From the NCBI GenBank assembly GCA_040954595.2, contig CM082587.2, positions 10,850,001 through 10,914,000 of the forward strand: a DNA stretch of 64,000 nt. Direction: 5' to 3'. The translations under genes were made by a program, and so were the position numbers. Each line of letters starts with the position of its first letter. The first letter of the stretch is position 1. Shown here piece by piece: positions 44,725 through 56,660 of the stretch. Under the pieces are notes generated by a model, which made no database searches, was not told the origin of the DNA, and saw only the letters and a list, made by a program, of their open reading frames with translations. The DNA is from Balanoglossus misakiensis (taxonomy: Eukaryota > Hemichordata).

Positions 44725-47700
44725 ATGACCGGGCGGAAATCTCTCGAGTTCCACAATAACATATTGCTGAATAGATGTCGGATTTGCAGCCGTAAATTTG
44801 CAGAGAAGCCATTTCTGTGCGCAAATATTGGAGACGCTTTAGGTGAATGTTTTGGAATAGATATTTCAACGGATGACCCTGGCATTCACCCAACCCATTT
44901 CTGTAGTAACTGCAAGCGGCTTATAACATCTATTACAAAGGCAAAAGAAACAGGTAAACAGTACAATCATGGGGTACAGTTAACTGGTTGGAAAAAACAT
45001 CCGAGAATTGGTGAATGCAGTGTGTGTACTCTTTGCAAAAGTGGACGAAAGCGGAAAGCAGCAAAAAACCGGGGAAGACCTCCAATGACACAAACCAAAA
45101 AACTTGATGGAGACCAAGGACATATACAATCAGAAAACATTATCCTTGCTGTACAGCAGAAAGCTGGCAAGAAGCTAAGGTCTGCATTAAACTTGTCAAG
45201 GTCACGCTTTTCCTCTGCGAGTCAAGATTTTGAATGTCCAGTTTGCCGAGATGTTGTTGACGAGCCAGTTCAACTTCTGTGTAGTGGGCCCCATGTTTTT
45301 TGTTCTACTTGTTTATGTAAGTGGTTTGAAGAATCAACCACATGCCCCATCTGTCGCCTACGTATTATGCCAGGTGATATTGTCAGTGTCCCATTAGTAT
45401 TGTCAAATATGCTGTCGTCTCTAAATATTGTGTGTGACATTGCAAATGCTGGTTTTTCAGAAGTTGTGCCACTACAAGACCTTTGCTCTCACACAAATCA
45501 ATGTGCCTTCAAAACTATCGCCAAGGAACATAATTATGCCTCACCATGCCCCTTCAACATGCGTGTCAACAAGGGACAGGTCAGTATTGATAATCCCAGT
45601 CCCCAACAATCACAAATAAATGAAGAGATTGGCAAACCTGAAGTAACCCCTGTTCAAGCCGCTAAAACGTTACTGCAGACATCAGCCGATATCCACACTC
45701 TGCCAATGTTTGAACAACTCGCCACAACTATTGTCAAGAAGAAGCTGGAATTTGAATCAAGTGGTTTAATTAAATTCAAAACAGGTGGTCAAGTGAGTAT
45801 ACTTCTTCCTTTATTCTTGTCTTAAAAATAATTCACCCTTGAGTATTTGCTTTTGATTTGACTAGGGGGAACAATTATTGATTTTGTTAGTTATAACCGT
45901 ACTGCTACATCAGTGTAATATAACTTAAATTGATGCGTAGACGATACTTGTAGAAACTTAAGATATTTTTTGTACTTGCAGCCAATTATGCTGTCCAAAA
46001 TTCGGAAGCCAAGAAAGGAAAGTTCTGAGTGTTCAAAGCAAACTCTGGTCTTAAGATCAAAATGCTTATCTGAAGTGAGGCACCAAGTAAGCGGTGGTGG
46101 TAAATCAGCACACATTCAGACAGGAAATGAAATTCAAAGGATGAAGAAGGAGGAAAAAGAATCCCCGCTATCTTCTCTCGGCCTCAGTCCAGATATTCCA
46201 CCTGGTGCTGGACTTCTCTTAAAGAGTGATGTTGGGGTCACCTGGTCAACCATGCGGAAAATAAGAAGGTAAGTTGTTAGGGCCCAAGCGCACACGTCCT
46301 TGTTATGTCATGAGATAATACACCCGATAGAAAATTCTGTTTCTTCTCATTCATACTGTGCATATATAATTCGAGATCAGCGCTTGGGCCCGACAATGCT
46401 GCTTGCAGCTTTAATTTCTATCTGTTCTTTATGCAATAATTGTCATGTTTTATTGATGTTTTAACAACAATATGATATATACCTATTAGCAATTACAATA
46501 GCTGTCTGAGATATTCTGCATGATTAACTAAAAATTATCACATTTTATTATAATCTCTATGCTTAAAGAATGAGGTTTTATGTTGTTAAATTTCAAACTT
46601 CTTAAACTGTCACCTAGCTGTGCTACATTAATCACTTAGGTCACTGATTGTAGGTTTCATCTAATATGAAGTTTCATTTCAAATGCAGATGGCTAAGAAT
46701 GTGGAATATTCGACTTGAAGGAGAAAACAAAGACCGTGAGAGAATGAAGTCACTTGAGATTCAGCTCCAAATGAAGAACCTACCCTTCACATTTACAGTA
46801 AATGGTACGGGTAGTGGTAAACTTAGTGAAATACGGCTGGCACCATGTGTAGCTGTATCTAATCTTGTTGAAACAGTAATAGGTAGACTTGATACCCTAG
46901 ACAGGTAAGATTTGTTTTGTTTTACTGCTATTGACTTTATAGATAGTTGATTGTGTGTTTCATAACTGGCTGGCTTTGTACAATAGCAGCTTGCCTTTTA
47001 AGACTTGTATTTCTATCTCCTTATCACTGTGGTGAGTTTTCACAAATTTTTCTTGTTGAATAGGAAAACATGCATTAGCACACCTTAATTTTTTTTTTTT
47101 CATTGTAATATGTAAGGTCACATGTATCGCCTGGAGGTACATCCTTGGTAAAGCTGCATGGTTTTGATTTAAGGGTTGAGCCAGTTTTTCTCTCTTTAGA
47201 CTACAGAAACTGACCTGGCATGATGGTCTTATTCCATCTTCTGAAGTCTGGGTAAAGGTTGGAGGTGACCATGGTGGTGGTTCCATGAAATGGGCATTTG
47301 AGATAATGAATGTGGATCACCTCAACAGCATCAACAACACTGTGTGTTGGAGTGTTTTTGAAGCTCCGGATAAATTGACCAACCTAAACACTGCCATGAA
47401 GTTAAACAGTGGGCAAGTTGACTCACTAAATGGTCTAAGGTGGAAGTAAGCATTAATCATAGTACATGTATCTCTGTTAGCAAAAAGAGAGAGACTGACA
47501 CAACAGACAAATGGAACTGAAGGAAGACAGACACAAAGAGACTGAAATTAAAATAGAACACAATTGGATACACTGACAAACAGATCAAAGTGAAACAAAG
47601 AGACGGGGGCAGAAAGAAAAGCCTGGGATGTAAAATGAGGGGACAGACAGATAGAAAATAAGGTAGAAAGGTAACATTGATACTCATTTGTTTTTATGTA

Positions 47701-50362
47701 TTTATTTTTTGTCCACAGAGATGCACAAGTTCTTGTTTGGCTTGCAGGTGACTATGAATTTCTGGTGAAGATGTACGGATTGTCTGGTCCAAGTGGTATG
47801 TGCTGCATGCTGATTCTTTTGATTGTAACATGTTTCTAAATATTTCTATTAAAAAAATGACATGCAAATATTTAGAAACATGTTACAATCAAAAGAATCA
47901 GCATGCAGCACATACCACTTGGACCAGACAATCCGTACATCTTCACCAGAAATTCATAGTCACCTGCAAGCCAAACAAGAACTTGTGCATCTCTGTGGAC
48001 AAAAAATAAATACATAAAAACAAATGAGTATCAATGTTACCTTTCTACCTTATTTTCTATCTGTCTGTCCCCTCATTTTACATCCCAGGCTTTTTTCCTT
48101 GTTTCATCAACAGGACGATACTTTGCCTGTGGTGTCTGACCACAAAAGAGCAAGCAAAGCTACCACCAGAAGAGCGGCCGGATATTCCACCAAGAACACT
48201 AGAGTCAATCAGAGATGCACACAATAATTTTGTCAGTGCAGGGAAGGTCCTTACTCAAGCTAAAGAGTATTACAATTGCGTCAGGGATCAAATGTTTAGA
48301 ATTCCACTGTGTAGGGTATGTTCTTCATAGATGTATCAATTTCATTTTTCTCTATCTTCATTTCAGATAAAAACAAGAAGTCATAATTAATGTGTTATGC
48401 TTAATTTCTCTCATAGGTTTCGATTCCAGTTTTGCACATCTCCCTGGGCATATTTCAGAGGCTCTTTCGTCTCCTGCAGAATTCTTGTCATCTACTTGAT
48501 GCCGAAATCTTCACTCGTTTAGTGGGGGCGGGGGAGGAAATAGATGTGCCAGTCATGAAACCTGCCCACTTTGATGAATATGTCAGTCACATTTCGAAGA
48601 TATCTCACCTCAATTCAGAGATTAATGAAATACATGTTGAGTATGATTTACTGACATCCCACATTGAAGCTGCCTTCACTGATACTAGTGATGATGATAG
48701 TGATGATGAGGACTGGCCACCAACACTTGGACAAGTAAAACATATGGAACGTAAAAGAAAGAAACTCTCTGATATTGCAGACAAAAAGGTGAATGCATTA
48801 TCATATTTGGTACTGATTTATAAAAAAAAATGTGATTTGTCTTCTTTTCAGGTATAACATGACTAATTTTTCATTTGAATGTAATCATTGGGTGTGTTTA
48901 ACTTTTAGGCTGCAGAAATTGTAATATTGCAGAAAAGGCTTCCCCATCAAGCTGGATACTTGCATAGGGGACTTGAAGTAGCACTTGCTTCTATCAATGT
49001 CTATTTGCAAGCCTACCATAGTCAGTCATTCATAGGCAATCATGTAAACCGATGCTGCAAGGTCTGTGTAAGAATAATTGTTATGGTTACTTAATTGCCA
49101 TGCATGAAGTTGTTGAAGTTTGTTTGCCCTAATTGTGTAATAAATTGTACTGAAAGTTTATATATAGCCAAGTTCCCTTGGACATTTTATCTTTATTTTT
49201 CATTTTTCTGTTAGTTTTTTTTATTTTTAGGTTGGATGTTTAACAATATTTTTCTAGTTGGTGAGTAACCGAAGGTTGAATTAAAAAATACATTAATCAA
49301 ATTTTAATTCACAGAACATTTATAACATTCTTTGATTTTAGTTAAATGTAAGTGTTTAGTATTTGATATAGTTAATCAGTTACAGTCTTGAAATACAGGC
49401 TTAATTCATAGTGAAAAAAACAAACATTATACTTGCCCTGTAAATGAAAAGATTAATGATTGGACTGCCTATTTTTCAGCCACAAAATGTGAATCTACTA
49501 TGCAACAGTGTTGTAAATGTGACTGAGCAGGTATGCCCAGAGTTGCTCCCAAAAGCCCGGAAAATAGTACACAAACACCAACCACTGTTCACGGAGTTTG
49601 CAAACTGCCACAACAAGTATTCCCACAGCAGAAAATTGACACACATTGAAATTGAAGAATTGGGTAAGTACAGCATGCATGCAGGCACCCCCACCCCCTC
49701 TTCCACTTGCACACAGCAAGCAGGGAATAAGTCAGTCACCAAACTTGAGCCCACTGTCAAGTGTGAATCTCCCGGTATCAGGTGTGAACAAAAGTCAAGG
49801 TTCACCAACATGTATATATAGCTTGCGTAAAGTTACAATAAATCAGACTTGAATTTGGTATCAACACCACGCGCATCTCATCTCACTTCCCGGCCATTCG
49901 CCCCTCTCCACCACCCATACCTTTCCCAAAGTGTATGCCGTACAATACATAATGCTTATCATTTATGGCACATCACTATTGTAACATTGAATAACTAAAT
50001 TATAACTTTGAAGTAAAAAATATTGACATTTTCAAATATAATTTATTTCAGATACTGCCGTATCCAGGTTCATGAACCTGAATAGGACACATTTTCCAGA
50101 GGAAAGTGTGTTTCCAAAATTGCACATGCTTGAGTGTCACATAATGGAGAAGATCAGATTATTTAAACGAGGGCTAGGGTTCTTCGGCGAGCAGGGGATA
50201 GAGTCAATCCACCACGCCTTTAACCAGGCTTCAGTGAGCTATGCATGTATGCCTGGTGACCGCCTGAACAAACTTGAGCAACTAGTGAAAGACCACCATA
50301 TTAGGACTAGCCCGACACATACAAAACCTGAAATCAAGTCAAGAGGCCCCTATAAAAAGTAA
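44725..50362 (+). CDS. RAG1-like protein (RING N-terminus plus RAG1/Transib-type core), 10 exons
   Basis: Exons: 44725-45792, 45982-46268, 46689-46904, 47200-47445, 47719-47795, 48114-48315, 48417-48788, 48909-49067, 49480-49663, 50052-50362, all with GT-AG borders. Exon 1 has CRIC (18-21), HPTHFCSNC (55-63), a C3HC4 RING finger (CPVC at 171 to CPIC at 207-210) and then a C...H...C finger, as in the RAG1 N-terminus. The core has GGDHGGGS (Asp about 547), LAGDYEF (Asp about 617), CLWC (about 636-639), HMLECH (about 962-967) and GEQGIES (Glu about 984 or 988). Vertebrate RAG1 has D600, D708, C727/C730, H937/H942, E962 in the same order, with the same 19-residue step from second Asp to CxxC. An acidic insert (DTSDDDSDDEDW) lies between CxxC and HxxxxH. 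Phases match throughout except exon 6, which lacks one base in a T run. The start ATG is the first in frame. It could be a domesticated gene, or a RAG1-N-terminus transposon (N-RAG-TP-type) without visible ends. Confidence 0.8.
46280..46416 (-). mobile_element. Short GGGCCCAAGCGC element in intron 2 of the RAG1-like gene
   Basis: Runs from GGGCCCAAGCGCACACG to GCGCTTGGGCCCGACAATG and the terminus GCTGCTTGCAGCTTTAATT. It joins the hairpin motif of the 12-kb minisatellite to the AATTAAAGCTGCAAGCAGC end of the dispersed repeats in only about 137 bp. Flanked by TTA on the left and TTAA-like sequence on the right. Confidence 0.65.
47617..48094. repeat. Inverted duplication covering exon 5 of the RAG1-like gene
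   Basis: Two 229-bp arms (47,617-47,845 and 47,866-48,094) around a 20-nt loop, apparently identical along their length apart from the outermost bases. The left arm contains exon 5 with its splice sites in sense orientation; the right arm carries the same exon antisense just before exon 6. Confidence 0.92.
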
Positions 50363-50467
50363 ATGTAAATGTGAATGTAAATAGATCACAATGCAAGATT
50401 TAAAGTATTTTTGTGATTGTTACCATGCCAATTTTGTACATATATATTTGATGTGTAAAATGTTAAT

Positions 50468-50473
50468 AATAAA
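50468..50473 (+). terminator. Poly(A) signal of the RAG1-like gene
   Basis: AATAAA, 106 bases after the stop codon, in an AT-rich 3' untranslated region. Confidence 0.6.
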
Positions 50474-50474
50474 A

Positions 50475-52185
50475 ACTCTTTAACCTGCATATTGCCTCTT
50501 GTGTGAATAATTGTGTGACTTTCAGATAATGTACCAAGTACTTGAAAATTTAGCGAGTAACTAGACTGAATGTACATGTTCCCCTCACTACTAGCCAACC
50601 TGTACCCGCCTTTACAACCAGAACAATGGTGTGTTAAGTTTGTGAACATAATAAAAGCAAACATTCAGGCCAGGTACGTGGTGATTGTAAATGATTGGCT
50701 TCAAATGGTCATTTTTATTCACTGTAAGATCAAAATAGAAATACAAATAATATAGTGTTCGATTACAGTGAAATTCATCGGTAGTCTATACATGAAAGTG
50801 CATTTTAAGTGATGTTTAAATCATGCAAACAAGGCGCATATAATGCCCTCCCCATTACAGGGAATGCGCACAAAGGTAGTTGTTGAGGGCGCACTTACAT
50901 AAATGGCGGCCATTTTGAATCTAACTAAGTTACTATGGGGCAAACGCTTGTGCACCATGTTAAAAATTAGTTCAGGCATACCTTATACATGTATGTTTTT
51001 GACTGACCATATCCTCAGCACGCCCTTTTTTTCAAAAAGACTATCATTATTCTCTGCCAGGTAGAGAGTTGCCGCTTTCTTGTTAACAATAATATACTAT
51101 TATAACATTGCATAGATTCCAGTTTGTTTCTGTCCATATCTCACAAACTGTGGTGTGCATACTGTTGAAATGACCTCAAGAAGAAAATGCCAAATGGAAA
51201 AATATTTGACATACTAACCTGTATGATAATGTTATACAGTACATTATATTTAACGGTTCCAATCCAATGTTGAGAACTAAGAAAACTATTTGAGCAGAAT
51301 TCATTTAAAATTAATTGCAGTTCCGTTTCACCGCATTTCATAGGATGCTGGCTAAAATTCATAGTATGGTGGATTACCTGTTATGCATTTCTTTCCCTAT
51401 TTCGTCTGGCAGATTTGAGTTTGACAAGCTGTCATTTTCCTTTCAGCTCCGCAAAATTGATGGATTTACTTTGACAGCACACAGACTGTCCATTTGTCAT
51501 CGGAGATACAAGCAGCATCAGGTGCTGAACAGCTTGCAGCAGTGTTGGAAAAGAGTACACCACACTAACTTGCAAGAGTGCTTTGGCCCTTTCTTCACAC
51601 TGTCCGAAACTTGTTGTGTTACATCATTGCTTAATGAATAAGAAATACACAGGTATTTAGCGTTCCATTCAATACCTACAATAGATAAAAGGGTGTCGGT
51701 CTGTATGCGACAATCTTCAATGTTCTTATGAGCACAAGGCTTTATTCAGGGAACGTTTTACAGTAAGAATTATATGATATAAACTGAATAAGTTTGTTGT
51801 CTGTCAACTCTTCTGTCTTTGTCTTACCGATACGGTTCTAACCGCGAACACTGAGGCTTCTCTGCTCGTACACAGTATAAATCAATGGATGATAAAATGC
51901 GCCCTCTTTTGGTGAACTCTTCCTACCGCCCGACCTTCTACCTTACATTAAGGCATGTAGGGCGGTCAGGTAGATGGCAGTGTATTGCAAGCGTCTCTTG
52001 CATATTTTTTTCCGCCAGGAATGGCATACATTCGTTTTTGGCGACACCACAACTGCTGGAACTTCTCGAAAAATTGAGAGCCGGATTTCATAAATGCTCA
52101 TGTTTTCCGAAGGGCTGAAAGAAGATCCAGAGTGGAATATTTAAATTTGCCTGTGGCAGACATCATAGTGGCTGCCAGTTATTCT
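50475..52185. other. Unassigned stretch downstream of the RAG1-like gene
   Basis: A 108-aa ORF at 51,315-51,641 and a 77-aa ORF at 51,885-52,118 show no motif I recognise. No Kelch or PHD (RAG2-type) sequence was found. Confidence 0.5.
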
Positions 52186-52350
52186 ATTTCTTGAGCAAGA
52201 GATAGTATCTTGTTCCAGCGAGATGTTTTCTCGTGTGCACGAGAAACATGCTATCTCGTGCATATCTCGTGCGCACGAGAAAATTGCGAGCGCACTCGTG
52301 TTCACGAGAAAATATCACATGCACACGTAAGTCGTGCGCACGAGATAAAA
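52186..52350. repeat. Cluster of TCTCGTGCGCACGAGA palindromes
   Basis: Within about 165 bp the half-sites TCTCGTG and CACGAGA recur as at least four palindromes; the one at 52,264-52,279 (TCTCGTGCGCACGAGA) is perfect, others differ in the central bases. The outer edges carry ttcttgagcaagagata. Confidence 0.8.
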
Positions 52351-52441
52351 AAATGTGCCCTGTAGTCTTTCTTAGGACATGATAGCGTGACGTCGCATTG
52401 TAATTAACGGACGATCTTGGAAATTCGGCTATTAATGGTGA

Positions 52442-52774
52442 ATGGACTTTCGCCTCCTTCGAACAACAACAGAGACTGACGTCGCAACAATGACAGAAAA
52501 AGTGAAGCAAATGGCCGACAAAACGAAGAGAATCGGAAAACGGGCAGGATCCTCGGCACAGACATCTGGGAATAATACCACCACATCAAATAGAACGACG
52601 AGTAGTGCAGGACAAACCGCCACCAGTGACTATGACAACAAGTCTGAAGGCGATGCTGGCGAACCCTTGCACAATAGAACTACAGTCCTACAGAGAAATG
52701 CAGCCCAGCGCCACTCAAGATTTTCCATTCCTGGTCTGGCAGCAGCCAAAATATGTTGTTGTTTTTTCTCTTAG
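52442..52774 (+). CDS. Hypothetical 110-aa Ser/Thr-rich protein
   Basis: ATG-initiated ORF ending TAG at 52,774; a second in-frame ATG (MTEKVKQMADKTKRIGKRAG) may be the true start. The N-terminal part is basic, the middle is Ser/Thr/Asn-rich (SGNNTTTSNRTTSSAGQTAT) and the end is CCCFFS. No signal peptide or known domain. The composition is gene-like rather than repeat-like, so it may be a small gene or a 5' exon with an unrecognised donor. I do not recognise it. Confidence 0.35.
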   Translation: MDFRLLRTTTETDVATMTEKVKQMADKTKRIGKRAGSSAQTSGNNTTTSNRTTSSAGQTATSDYDNKSEGDAGEPLHNRTTVLQRNAAQRHSRFSIPGLAAAKICCCFFS

Positions 52775-53287
52775 AAGCGACCTCAGTCTGAGCTGCATGA
52801 GAATAAACTGTAGGTTGGGAATACTTGGAATTTAGCGAGCTCAACAAAAAAAACACGCAGTCGCTGAGGTCAACACGTAGCTATTAGTTTCGGTTTTATG
52901 TTCGCTACAGCTCGGAAACCAAAATGTGGTACAACTTCAAGCTACATAAACTGGAAAGCATAGTACGTGCAGAGCAGACCATAGTGACGCAAGCAGGTAT
53001 TCTAGGTCGTAAGATAAAAACACGGCGCTAGAAAAACAGTCATCAAAAGTTGCACGTGTTCCCCGGCCACAAATAATGTAATTGTTGGCGCACAGAAAGT
53101 CCAGTCGATAAACGTTTACGCTATAGAAACTCACTCTCTCAGCAAAAGTCTGACACCCTCGTCAATGACAAAACGCAAACCGAGCTGGGTATGATCAAGT
53201 CAAACATAGGGCAAATCCCCACTCTGTGTTTTATTATTTTCCACATACGATGGTTCTAAATAAAACTGTACCTATTTGAAATGCTTA

Positions 53288-54090
53288 GGCTGCATTCACA
53301 AACACCTCTGGAGGGGGGGGGGTGAGAATTCAATTTTTTTTACCGTTAATTTTCACATGCCCCCCTACACAACCCGAAATATTTTCAAATACCCCCCTTC
53401 CGAACTGCTAAAAATTTGAAATCCCCCCCCCCATTTTCTTTCACACAGCGAAACACATCACCTATCTATCTAATATCTTGTAAAAAAGAAAAACAGCGCT
53501 CCCATGAAAATAATTTGAAATTGATGTTTCCTCTCATCAGTGGGTATTAAAACTGAACATTGTTTTTAATTTTTAAGAATGTGTATTCTGTGTTGGGAGA
53601 CATTGTAAACCGAGAATTGAAGGGGGTGGGTTTGGGAGGGGGTGTCCCCCTCCCACGTAAGAAAATTTTATAAAATACAGAGCTCAAAGCTGCATTTAAA
53701 TGAACCCGGCAAAAGCAAATTAACTCAACGACCAGTATGTTAGGGAGGACAAATTTAACCGTCGGGGCTCAAAGTTATCATGGGCTGGGGGCAAGTCCCC
53801 TGACCTGGGACACTAGATAAACCAGTCAAAGATTGAAAGGTGTCGATGAATGTAGGGGGTGGGTGTGGGAGGGGGTGTCCCCCTCCCACATTAGAAAATT
53901 TTGTAAAATAAAGGGCGCGAAACTGCATTTTTGTGGACTCAAAATAAATATTTAGTCGTCAAAGTTTTCAAGTCCCCCCCTTTCAGTCCCTAAATTATTT
54001 CAAATCCCCCCCTTACATACCCTCAATTTTTTCAAATCCCCCCCTCAATTCTCCTGCCCCCCCCCTCCAGAGGTGTTTGTGAATGTAGCC
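53288..54090. mobile_element. Harbinger-like G-rich MITE
   Basis: 803 bp with near-perfect inverted ends GGCTGCATTCACAAACACC ... and TTA on both sides (53,285-53,287 and 54,091-54,093). The ends run into poly-G/poly-C. The interior contains two copies of gggtgtccccctcccac, shared with the 28.6-kb MITE. No transposase. Confidence 0.85.
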
Positions 54091-55036
54091 TTACCGAGGT
54101 AAGATCATTGAAAGTTTTCAAACGTTGATGACAAATGTATAACTGATTTTTTACAAATGAATAATCGCGCACTTGCATGTTATTTTCTCTATACCAGACA
54201 CCGCGCGCGCGCCGTTGGCAAAAAAAAACCGCGGAAAATTATTGAGCATGCGCAGTCGATACTTCACATTGTAAACAAGATGGCGTCGCTGCCTATGCTT
54301 CTGGACCGCTGTCGCCCGACTATGTCGGCAAAGAAGAGACGAATTTAACCATGCAACGCCATATCGGAAGATAGAATGATCGCGAGATGAAACCGGGCTA
54401 TCCAACGATTAGGCAGCCATGTTGACTGATTGGTATGTCGCCGAAGTAATTATTTGCCATTGATTTGTTTACCAGAAACGGTTTGCCTTTGGAACACATT
54501 TGGCCTCACCGAAATTGATTTCAGAGGTTTTTTCCCAAAAACTAATGACGTTCGTTTTCACCTGAGTGCGAGGATGGATTGAAGGGACACAAGCTTTTGT
54601 AGCCACCAATATTTTGACACTCTTTATATCAATGTTGAGCTGGCATATTTGCTCCAATATGATGTAGTGTACCTGTTGCATTGAAATGAAGCTGTAATAA
54701 TACTACAGTGCAATCTAGTCCTTTGGGTTAATAGGAAAACGAGGTCAATAAATGACAGGTTTATTTAAATACAGGATATATTTATCACAAGCACTTATGC
54801 ATATGTATGAGATACTTATTTATTTTTAATTTATTTTTTATTTTTAATTGATTTTGTACGTTCAGGTAATCATATGGATTTGTATGGAATCACATACACA
54901 TTAATTGAAGACTATCATATCACAGAAGTCGAGCCGCCAGATGTGTAAGGTAACCATTTAGGTTTCATGACTAAGTTTGTTTAAGAATTCATAAAGCTAC
55001 CCAATGAATGAATTTCCTTAAAATGTCACAAATGTG

Positions 55037-55799
55037 GCTAGTTATACTTTGCGAAACAACGAAACAGCGAAACGAAACAGCGAAACGACGAAACCATTAT
55101 TAAAATAGGGGCCAGTCATCAAGACGGTGGCGTATTATTATTTTAAAAGTTTCCAAATAAGTTCCTGGTCTGCGGCCTGGTACTAGTGGTTGCGCGCCAA
55201 AAAAGAATCCCGCCCCAAAAGGTCAATGTACGAGTATATTCACAGGGCTAAGGATTAGTTGAAACAAAGCAGTAGTGTCCGTAAGCTTTCGAGGGTCAAA
55301 CACTGATGGGGGGTAAGAGTAGTAGTTATATATAGAAAAACATGTAACTCACACAACACAGTATCATTGTCGAAATTTCTTTATTATCTTAATTGCAATT
55401 CATGCCTCCCCGCCTTGTGGTATTTAAGGAAATAGTGTCAGTTGCTGCCGCATTTTGAGGTTTCGATCTGTTGTGGTTTCGTTGTGCGCGCGCGTATATT
55501 CACTGTGTATATGTAGCAGTTTGGATGAATCGTTTGCGCGCACACGACGTCGACTCTACCACTACATAGTACCAGGCCGCAGACCAGGAACTGGCGACCC
55601 GCCGTTTGTTTCCAACGCCAAATTCTAATGTTGAATTTCCGAGAAAACAATTTATCTGACCTGTAGTTTTCTTGGCTCGCTTACGTTTTAATTTGGAAAC
55701 TTTAAAAAAAATCATACGCCACCGTCTTGGTGACTGGCCCCTATTTTAATAATGGTTTCGTCGTTTCGCTGTTTCGTTGTTTCGCAAAGTATAACTAGC
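55037..55799. mobile_element. hAT-like MITE in the right arm, 10-bp target duplication
   Basis: 763 bp with inverted ends GCTAGTTATACTTTGCG of about 120 bp, flanked by CACAAATGTG at 55,027-55,036 and 55,800-55,809. The left arm (about 35,385-35,400) has the corresponding unoccupied site. Outer TIRs contain cgaaacagcgaaacgacg microrepeats. The TSD may be 8 bp with chance extension. Confidence 0.85.
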
Positions 55800-56660
55800 C
55801 ACAAATGTGACAGAGTTTGCAGTTGTGCAAGATAGTGTGTATTATTCACATAAGAATTTTTTCGTATGCATTTATCTGATGGCAATGCATTTGACTGTAA
55901 ACAAATATGGATGTCAGTTAGTAGTGCTATTTTGTCAGTGAAATGGCTTCATCATCATCCCTCCAACCAAAGTTGAAACAGAGTTGCAAATATTGCACAG
56001 CTTGAAATCATAAAATGTTGCAAAATTGAACCAACCGTTTGGTCAACGATTATGTTCTTACAGCTATTATTAGAACCAGACAGTCTCAGGGAACAAGAGA
56101 CATGGGCCTGATTTGCAAGTTGAGTTAGAACTGCCTTTGCCTGCCCACGGACGCCCCAATTTCAGCAAAAATTATTGCATTAAAATATGAGTATGGAGAA
56201 CTATGCTCTGTGTTTCTTTTGTTAGCTTACATAGCTGTTGTCATTCTAGTTTTTCCTCCGTCCTGTGAGCAGAGTTTCAGTTGCGAAAACCGACAGTTCT
56301 CAAAGTACAAAAGTACACCTAAATTGCCTCGGTGATGAGCATGCAGAATTTATCTGATGCTTCTTACTGGCAGAAGGACCCCACCAGTTGCAGATTGTGA
56401 ATTCCATGGCACAAGGGAATTTACACTTTGCGTTCAAATATAAATAATTAAATCCTGTAAAATTATTCTATATGTTATTTATTGATGGTTCAAAAGTGTT
56501 ATGACTGATTGTGTTAGAGTACCTGTATTCCATATAAGCATGCTGTCAGTGCACATCCGATTGATAACAATTTCACATTTTTAAAAATTTGCTTCTCTGA
56601 ATAATTATGAATACATAAAACTTCATATGATATAAATTGTCCTGATATCGTAAACATTAA

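Noticed and set aside
42805-50770. CACTGTA (42,805-42,811) and TACAGTG (50,764-50,770) as RAG/Transib-type transposon ends around the RAG1-like gene
   Set aside because: Only seven bases match, the next bases differ, and the outer flanks show no shared 5-bp duplication, so chance is sufficient.
41820-54230. A RAG2-like (Kelch) partner gene near the RAG1-like gene
   Set aside because: No Kelch repeats or PHD-type sequence found on either strand; the only PHD finger in the window belongs to the Gypsy integrase.
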